A stretch of DNA of 64,000 nucleotides from Ailurus styani (taxonomy: Eukaryota > Chordata > Mammalia > Carnivora > Ailuridae), in assembly GCA_002007465.1 (NCBI GenBank), contig LNAC01000031.1, positions 2,139,221 through 2,203,220 of the forward strand. The letters are read 5' to 3'. This document shows, piece after piece, positions 58,392 through 64,000 of the stretch. The position numbers and the translations under genes were made by a program. The notes beneath the pieces were generated by a model. That model was given only the letters and a program-made list of their open reading frames with translations, searched no databases and was not told the origin of the DNA. The stretch's first letter is position 1, and every line of letters begins with the position of its first letter.

Positions 58392-58631
58392 AATAAAGCT
58401 TATTAAGAAAAAACTGTTTGAAACTTCCTGATTCTATCCATGCAATAATATTCCTGCAAATAATGTTTATAATTTTCATTGCATCTTGGTAAAGTGCTAG
58501 AAGAGAAATAGGAGGAAAGGGGCAAAGATCTGTGGGACTTGTTCTAGCAGAGTAGCAGGCAGACCAGAACCAGATGGAAAAGTCACCCAGGGGGATTAAT
58601 TCATTTCTAACAGTGCTAGTGTTGGAGGTTG

Positions 58632-58634
<3 letters not shown>
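58392..58634. other. Unrecognised DNA
   Basis: No gene or repeat recognised. Confidence 0.5.

Positions 58635-58679
<45 letters not shown>
58635..58679. repeat. (TG)n microsatellite, about 22 units
   Basis: A perfect dinucleotide tract. The His-Thr-rich minus-strand open frame over it is a translation of the repeat. Confidence 0.97.
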
Positions 58680-58681
<2 letters not shown>

Positions 58682-59095
58682 ACAAAGATGAGAGCAGAAG
58701 ATACACTTTGAAACATTTAAAAGTTGAAACAAACAGTGGATGTTTTGTCTCTTTGAAACTTTTAAGAGAATGATAGTACACACTTAACAAATGTTTTGTA
58801 GAGCACCATTCCAAATGAAAAAATATATATTAAGCATACCAGAATGGCTGTCTATGTGGGGGAGAAAGGATGGGGCCAAAAGGGAATAAATACATACATT
58901 CGAGGGGCCTCATCCAGACCACTGGTGATTAAGTTGACTCTGCACCTGGGGTCCAACAGAAACCAACCACCACCACCAAAACTACAAAACTGAAACATGG
59001 TGTGAGAACGTAGGTTCTCAGGGGAGCCCTTTTCATTTCTACACTGCGGAATGATGCTTCAGGCAATGGAGTGCCTAGGATTCCCAGGTGCAGGT

Positions 59096-59160
59096 ATGAG
59101 TGAGTGAGTGAGTGTGTGTGTGTGTGTGCGCGCGCGCGCACGAGCATGAGCATGAGCATG
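59096..59160. repeat. Compound (GAGT)n-(GT)n-(GC)n tract
   Basis: Four 'tgag' units, then 'tgtgtgtgtgtgtgtg', then 'cgcgcgcgcgca', then three 'gagcat' units. The central part alternates purine and pyrimidine with a CG core, a Z-DNA-prone order. Open frames across it are repeat translations. Confidence 0.95.
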
Positions 59161-60164
59161 CTTTCCTGAGACTGAATTTTCATGAAAAGAGATGGAGCCT
59201 GAGAAAACTGCTGGCTTTTGAATACTTTGGCTTTCTTGAGTCAGGATATTTGCTGCCCGAACAAAGCCTTTCCTTTCAATAGGAGCTCTCCTTAACTTTC
59301 CCATGACTTTGTGTGTAGAATTTGTGCATGTGTGTGTGCACATGCGTGTGTACAGACCTTTGGAGTTTAGAAAGGACAACAGCACACCATTTCAAAACCC
59401 ACTCACTGTAAGGGTTAAAATGATGGTGCAGCAAAAATACCCGACGACAATGTACAGCCCATTAAAAGGCAATTAGATGAACAGTTGTTTCAAGCTTGAA
59501 AAATCTGCCTCCTTTACCAGGGTGAAAGGCTTGGAATCCATCTACAGTTAATAAAAAGGAAAGGGTGTGGGGACGTGGCTGAAATGTGAGACAAAGGGAA
59601 ATAAAATAGTATTTTTCAAAGAGAAATGTCTAGGGATGCCGATGGAGGCACTCAACCAGAAATATGGGTCATTCACTTAAAAATCAGAAGATTTAGTTTT
59701 GTAAATTTAGTTTTTGTACATAAGTCTGTTACCCTCTGCCCAAGCGATGATAAAATCGTGGTCATAAAATACCTCAAATATTGCACTATATTTTCTATGT
59801 TCTATATTCTTGTCCATTTAGCTACCTAACAGTTAACTGCATGTTTGATCAGTTTCAGCTAATCTCACAAATATGCATCCAGGCATGCATGTGTTAGTGA
59901 GCTCACACCCTCAGTCTTTCTGCATCACCTTATGACCAAGTTTCCCTTCTACTGTTCCCTTACTGAGAGATTCAAAAGTTTCAAAAAAGAAACATTATCC
60001 TCAAGTGATTATGCCAAGGCTGTGATCCATCCAAACTCACATGCAAAACAAGGCTGGGCCTGATCAGTGCATTTTTGGGCACCAGGCAACAGCTGCTTGT
60101 CACCTGCCTTCACTGGAGTGTTTTCTCATTGATTGCATTCCTTCTTTTGACTCTTTCATCTTAA
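59161..60164. other. Unrecognised mostly single-copy DNA
   Basis: No named repeat. The stretch 59400-59600 has several homeodomain-like ATTA/TAAT cores ('cccattaaaaggcaattaga') and retained CpGs. I only note this. Confidence 0.45.
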
Positions 60165-60325
60165 AAGAGACAGAAGAAGAAAGAAAGGGAGAAAGAGAGG
60201 AGGAGGAAGAGAGGGGAAGAAGTGAGGGAGGGGGAGAGGGAGTGAAGGAGGGGAGGGCAGGGAAGTGGGGGCAGGGGTGGAGGGAGAGAGAGAGGAAGAT
60301 GGAGGGAGAGAGAGGGAGGAGGCCA
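60165..60325. repeat. Purine-rich (GA/GGA)n tract
   Basis: About 160 bases almost free of pyrimidines on the plus strand ('gagagaggaggaggaagaga', 'gggagggggagagggagtga'). The 161-residue open frame spanning 60041-60526 owes its Glu/Gly/Arg-rich middle to this tract and is not accepted as a gene. Confidence 0.95.
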
Positions 60326-60949
60326 CCATTAAGACCACATCTGCCTCATACCGCTTACAGACTACTGTACCTCATCACGCAGGGCAGAGAAGGCACATCC
60401 CATGACCAAAGCCAAAACGCACCTGTCGGCTTCACTTCTGTGGTGTACAAACAATGGCAACTGAGCATTGGTAGTCTTGTCAAACGGTATACTTTTGGTC
60501 CAATTCTACTAGTTTCGGTAGCTTAAAGGAGAGACATCTCCATCATATGTCATAGCCATCATATATATAGCCTTCAGTGTAGGAAATGAGAAGTGACACT
60601 TACAGCAGCAGTGAAACCTTTTCAAATTCAAGGGGACTTTTGTGAGTGTGCAGAAGACGGGATATTAAGGCAGAGAGCAAAATCATGTCAGTGTGGCTGA
60701 AATAACGTTATTAAACTGTAACTTCTAGTTTGCCCTCATTCAGTAGAAGAATATAAGCCTCGGTCTAGATGTTGTTTTTGTCATTTTTGTTTATAGTGTA
60801 GGACTAGACATAACTGTTCAATTTATTGAAAAAAGTTTCTTAGTAAAATATGAGGATAGAAGATTTCATAAACAGTTATACTTAGAGAAATACTGAGCTA
60901 GATATATAAATTGGTACAGGATAGGTTTTCTGAAAGACAACAATAGCTT
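60326..60949. other. Unrecognised DNA
   Basis: No gene or repeat recognised. Confidence 0.5.
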
Positions 60950-62215
60950 TCACCTTTAAAATTGTCTTGATCCAAAGTAATCACTTGGACATTAGCCTTG
61001 CCAACACTTTTCTGGATCTATCTCCTCAAGCAAGAGAAACAAAAGCAAAAATAAACTATCGAAACTACATCAGACCAAGAAGCTTTTGCACCGTGAAGAA
61101 AGCCATCAACAAAAGATAAAGGTGACCTCTCAAATGGGAGAAGATATTTGCAATTGATATATTTGATAAGAGGTTAATATCCAAAATATATAAAGAACTC
61201 CTACAACTCAACACCAGCAAAATACCAAGTAATTTGATTAAAAATGAACAGAAGACATGAATAGACATTTCTCCAAAGAAGACATCCAGATGGCCAATAG
61301 ACACATGAAAATATGCTCAACATCACTCATTATTAGGGAAATGCAAATCAAAACCATAGTGAGATACCACCTCAAATCAGTCAGATGGCTAGTATTCAAA
61401 ACACAAGAAATAACAAGTATTGGTGAGGATCTGGAGGAAAAGGAACTGTTGCTGCACTGCTGGTGAGAACGGAAACTGGGGCAGCCACTGTGGAACGTAG
61501 CATGGAAGTTCCTCAAAAAACTAAAAAAAGAATTATCTTGTGATATAGCAATTTCACTTCTGGGTATTTACCTGAAGAAAAGGAAGATATTAATTGAAAA
61601 GATATACGCTCCTCCCCATGTTTATTGCAGCATTATTCATAGTCGCCAAGGTAGGGAAGCAATCTTGAATGTCCACTGATAGATAAATGGATAAAGAAGA
61701 TGTAGTATATGTATATATTTATATGTATACACACACACTCACACAGAATATTACTCAGCCATAAAAAAGAATGAAATCTTGCCATTTGTGACAACGTGGA
61801 TGGACCTAGAGCGTTTTATGCCAAGTGAAATAAGTTAGACAGAATAAAACAAATATCATATGATTTCATTTATATGTGAAATCCAAAAAATGAAAACAAA
61901 AAACAAAAACAGATTCCTATGTACAGAGAACAAACTGGTGGTTGCCTCCCCTGAGGGAGACTGGGGGGATGGGCAAAAGAGATGAATGGAATAGAGAGGT
62001 ACAAACTTCTAGTTAAAAAATAAATAAGTCACGGGGATGAAAAATACAGCCTAGGAAATATAGTCAATAATATTATATTAACTTGACATGGTGACAGATG
62101 GTAACTACACTCATTGTGGTGAGCACCGTGTAATGCATAGAATTGTTGAATCATTATGTTGTACACCTGAAACTAAGATAACATTATATGCCAACTGTAC
62201 TTCAGTAAAAAAATG
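60950..62215 (+). mobile_element. L1 3' part (L1MA/L1MB-like), plus strand: ORF2 C-terminus and 3' UTR
   Basis: This is the best-preserved LINE in the window. The ORF2 C-terminal region starts at 'agcaagagaaacaaaagcaa', continues through 'agacatccagatggccaata' (translation around EDIQMANRHMK) and 'gaaatgcaaatcaaaaccat', then 'tttattgcagcattattcat', 'tactcagccataaaaaagaa' and 'tggatggacctagag'. The 3' UTR follows ('aactggtggttgcctcccct', 'atagtcaataatattatatt', 'tgttgtacacctgaaactaa') up to a short A run at 62207. The reading frame is broken by stops and shifts. It is 5'-truncated at about 1.27 kb. Confidence 0.93.
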
Positions 62216-62269
62216 GCTTGCCATAGAACAAAAAATCTGTTTCTAAAAAATTATTCTAAAAAAATGAAA

Positions 62270-62600
62270 GTTGGTATGATGTAGATGTATTTATAATAGC
62301 ACATTTTTAAAAAGTCCAAAAATAGGGGAGTAGTTAAATATTTTTACATCCATACAATTAAATATGTAGCTTTAAACAACCATGCTGTAAAAAGATATTA
62401 ATTCTGGAGGGAAAATTGTCATAAAATATTAACAATTGAAAGATGTGGCCTATAAGCTGTTTGGATAGGATGTCTATCATGGAAAATAGAAATGGAGAAG
62501 CACCTGGAAGTGTATAAAGAATATACAGCAAAATGTAAAACATTATTTTTCTTTCCATATTTTAAAAATATTTTCCAAGTTCTTTTCTGAGTGCTTTCTT
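62270..62600 (+). mobile_element. Older L1 3' UTR fragment (L1ME-like), plus strand
   Basis: 'ttataatagcacatttttaa', 'ataggggagtagttaaatat', 'acatccatacaattaaatat' and 'gtagctttaaacaac' follow the L1ME-type 3' region ('aggggactggttaaataaat', 'atccatacaatggaatac'). Later parts are diverged. Confidence 0.6.
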
Positions 62601-64000
62601 ATGTGATTAGATACCATACTATAATTGTTACTAAAAAGACCTCATTAATATCCAAAGGCCTTTCTCTGAGTCCAGTGATTTGCTTAAACTCAGAGGTTGT
62701 GTTACACATGCTATCCTATGGGTACTGCGATAGAAGCATCCAATGGAAAGACCCTTGAGGCGATCTCAAGCTTGCAGTGCCTGGGGACCGACAGTGTAAC
62801 ATGACAAACAAGAATGTGCTAGGATCCTAGGGAGGAACTGTTCTCCCCAGGTTTTCAATCTTGTCTGTCACCCATAACCAGATGCTCATGCTATAACACA
62901 AACGGTAACAAACTATGAGTTCATGAAATGAAAGGCACTATTATATTGCTGATAGTGAGGAGGGGGGTCCAAGTTTAAACTGCTTTGGCAATCCTAACCT
63001 TGTATTTCCTGATTCTGATGCAAGTGAAACCTCAACTTTCTCATGTTACAATGGTTTATATAATATATTTATAGATATGCATAGAAGTATATGATAAAAC
63101 AGGGCTTTATGGTTGGAGTAAGTAAGCAGCTGGATATCACTTTGTTTGATTTGTACAGAAGAGTGGAAGTTCAAACATGAAATGAAATGACTACCCCTTT
63201 GTTTAGCTATCATAGACTGTTTCTTTATCACAGTCACATGCAATCTATTGGAAAACGGAGGGGCAATAACAAACACAGCACCAAGCTCCATTCTAACAAG
63301 TCCTGCCCCAGCATACAATCCCCACATTGGTATCTCTGGATTCAAAGTAAGGGAAACAGCTTCCTATGGTCCACTTTCTGTTTTATTGCATAGCGATTGC
63401 TTAACACACATTCAAAATAAATACTCATAGGAACACTCACACACAAAAGCTTTCTATTTAACACCATCCTGGCTATGGTGATGAATAATCTCTTACAAAT
63501 CTCTATCCCCACACCTTACTAAGCAGCCCTTAAAACCAGGGTTTACAAATGGCATGTCTCCTCTGCATATTGCTTTAGATTTGGCAAGAATAAATGACCA
63601 AAATTATGAAGCAAATTTAAATCTTTTGCACAACAAAGTGAAAATGTGCTTTTACAAAACAATTTCTATTCTATTGATACTGGAGAGGAACCCTCTTAAG
63701 TGAGTCAAACAAGAACCCCAATGAAACAGTGGGAACTGTTGAAATATCAGTCTTTTTTCATCACCTTTCTGATTTCACACAATAAAAAGCAAGACTCTGC
63801 TCAAGCTAAATTTCCTCGCATTGATTGCTAGATATCAGAGGATGGCTGTTAAGTGTTATCAGATTACCAAACACATGCAATGTTTGCTTGATTGACAATT
63901 TTGCAGCTGGCATACTGAAATATATTCTGCTTAGCAACTAATGTTAAGCAGAAGAAAACTTTCTGACTATGTCATGGTTGTGAAAACAGGTGCAGGGTAA
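62601..64000. other. Unrecognised DNA to the window end
   Basis: No gene or named repeat. The open frame at 63046-63345 (minus) has no recognisable domain. Confidence 0.5.

Noticed and set aside
59059..59385. His/Thr/Ala/Arg-repeat open frame
   Set aside because: Translation of the compound gt/gc tract.
60041..60526. 161-residue open frame, the longest in the window
   Set aside because: Its middle third is a translation of the GA-rich tract, and the ends lack any domain or splice context.
61257..61466. Open frame with similarity to L1 ORF2 protein (EDIQMANRHMK region)
   Set aside because: It is part of a 5'-truncated, frame-broken L1, so it is annotated as a mobile element and not as a gene.

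Overview
The window is a stretch of carnivoran nuclear genome, and I find no protein-coding exon, tRNA, rRNA or other RNA gene in it that I can support. The organism call rests on about 22 copies of the tRNA-Lys-derived Can-SINE (SINEC), a family confined to Carnivora. It is recognised by the head 'cctgggtggctcag', a middle CT-rich block, and a tail of 'aaataaataaaatctt' plus poly(A). Several copies carry the variant 'gtgggttaaagcctctgcc' with 'catcgggctctctgctcag', which I associate with mustelids (ferret, mink, otter, marten). That family-level call is an inference. All open frames are short, start and stop in arbitrary places, and often run through repeats, as expected of AT-rich non-coding DNA. 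The window is therefore either intergenic or inside one large intron.

Layout. Positions 1-9 kb are mostly unrecognised single-copy DNA with one MIR, one hAT-type MITE, a SINE, a 120-bp palindrome (4288-4407) and an L1 3' end (6745-7205). Positions 9-21 kb are repeat-rich: a tail-to-tail SINE pair, a MaLR LTR, a split L2, a cluster of three MIRs, and a fragmented reverse-strand L1 (17655-20725) that received a carnivore L1 tail and a SINE. Positions 21-31 kb are sparse, with a TG microsatellite, one SINE with clear target-site duplications and an L2. Positions 31-42 kb hold an LTR, several SINEs, an MLT1-type LTR containing a long GT tract, an old L1 split by two SINEs, and an L2 containing a 230-bp polypyrimidine tract. 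Positions 43-53 kb hold a forward L1 containing an assembly seam (161-bp exact duplication around one N), several old L1 3' ends, a roughly 1-kb DNA transposon with terminal inverted repeats (50726-51749) and an L2. Positions 53-64 kb hold an LTR, SINEs, a long GT tract, a Z-DNA-prone tract, a purine-rich tract and a well-preserved L1 3' half (60950-62215).

No genes work together here. What can be read is the insertion history: MIR, L2 and MER-type DNA transposons are the oldest layer, then L1M and MaLR elements, then Can-SINEs, the youngest of which still have near-perfect target-site duplications. I see no convincing new biological system. The items most worth a second look are the assembly duplication, an unexplained 44-bp near-identical repeat 2.3 kb apart, the two palindromic elements, the TIR transposon and a CpG-retaining unique region near 37.4-37.9 kb.
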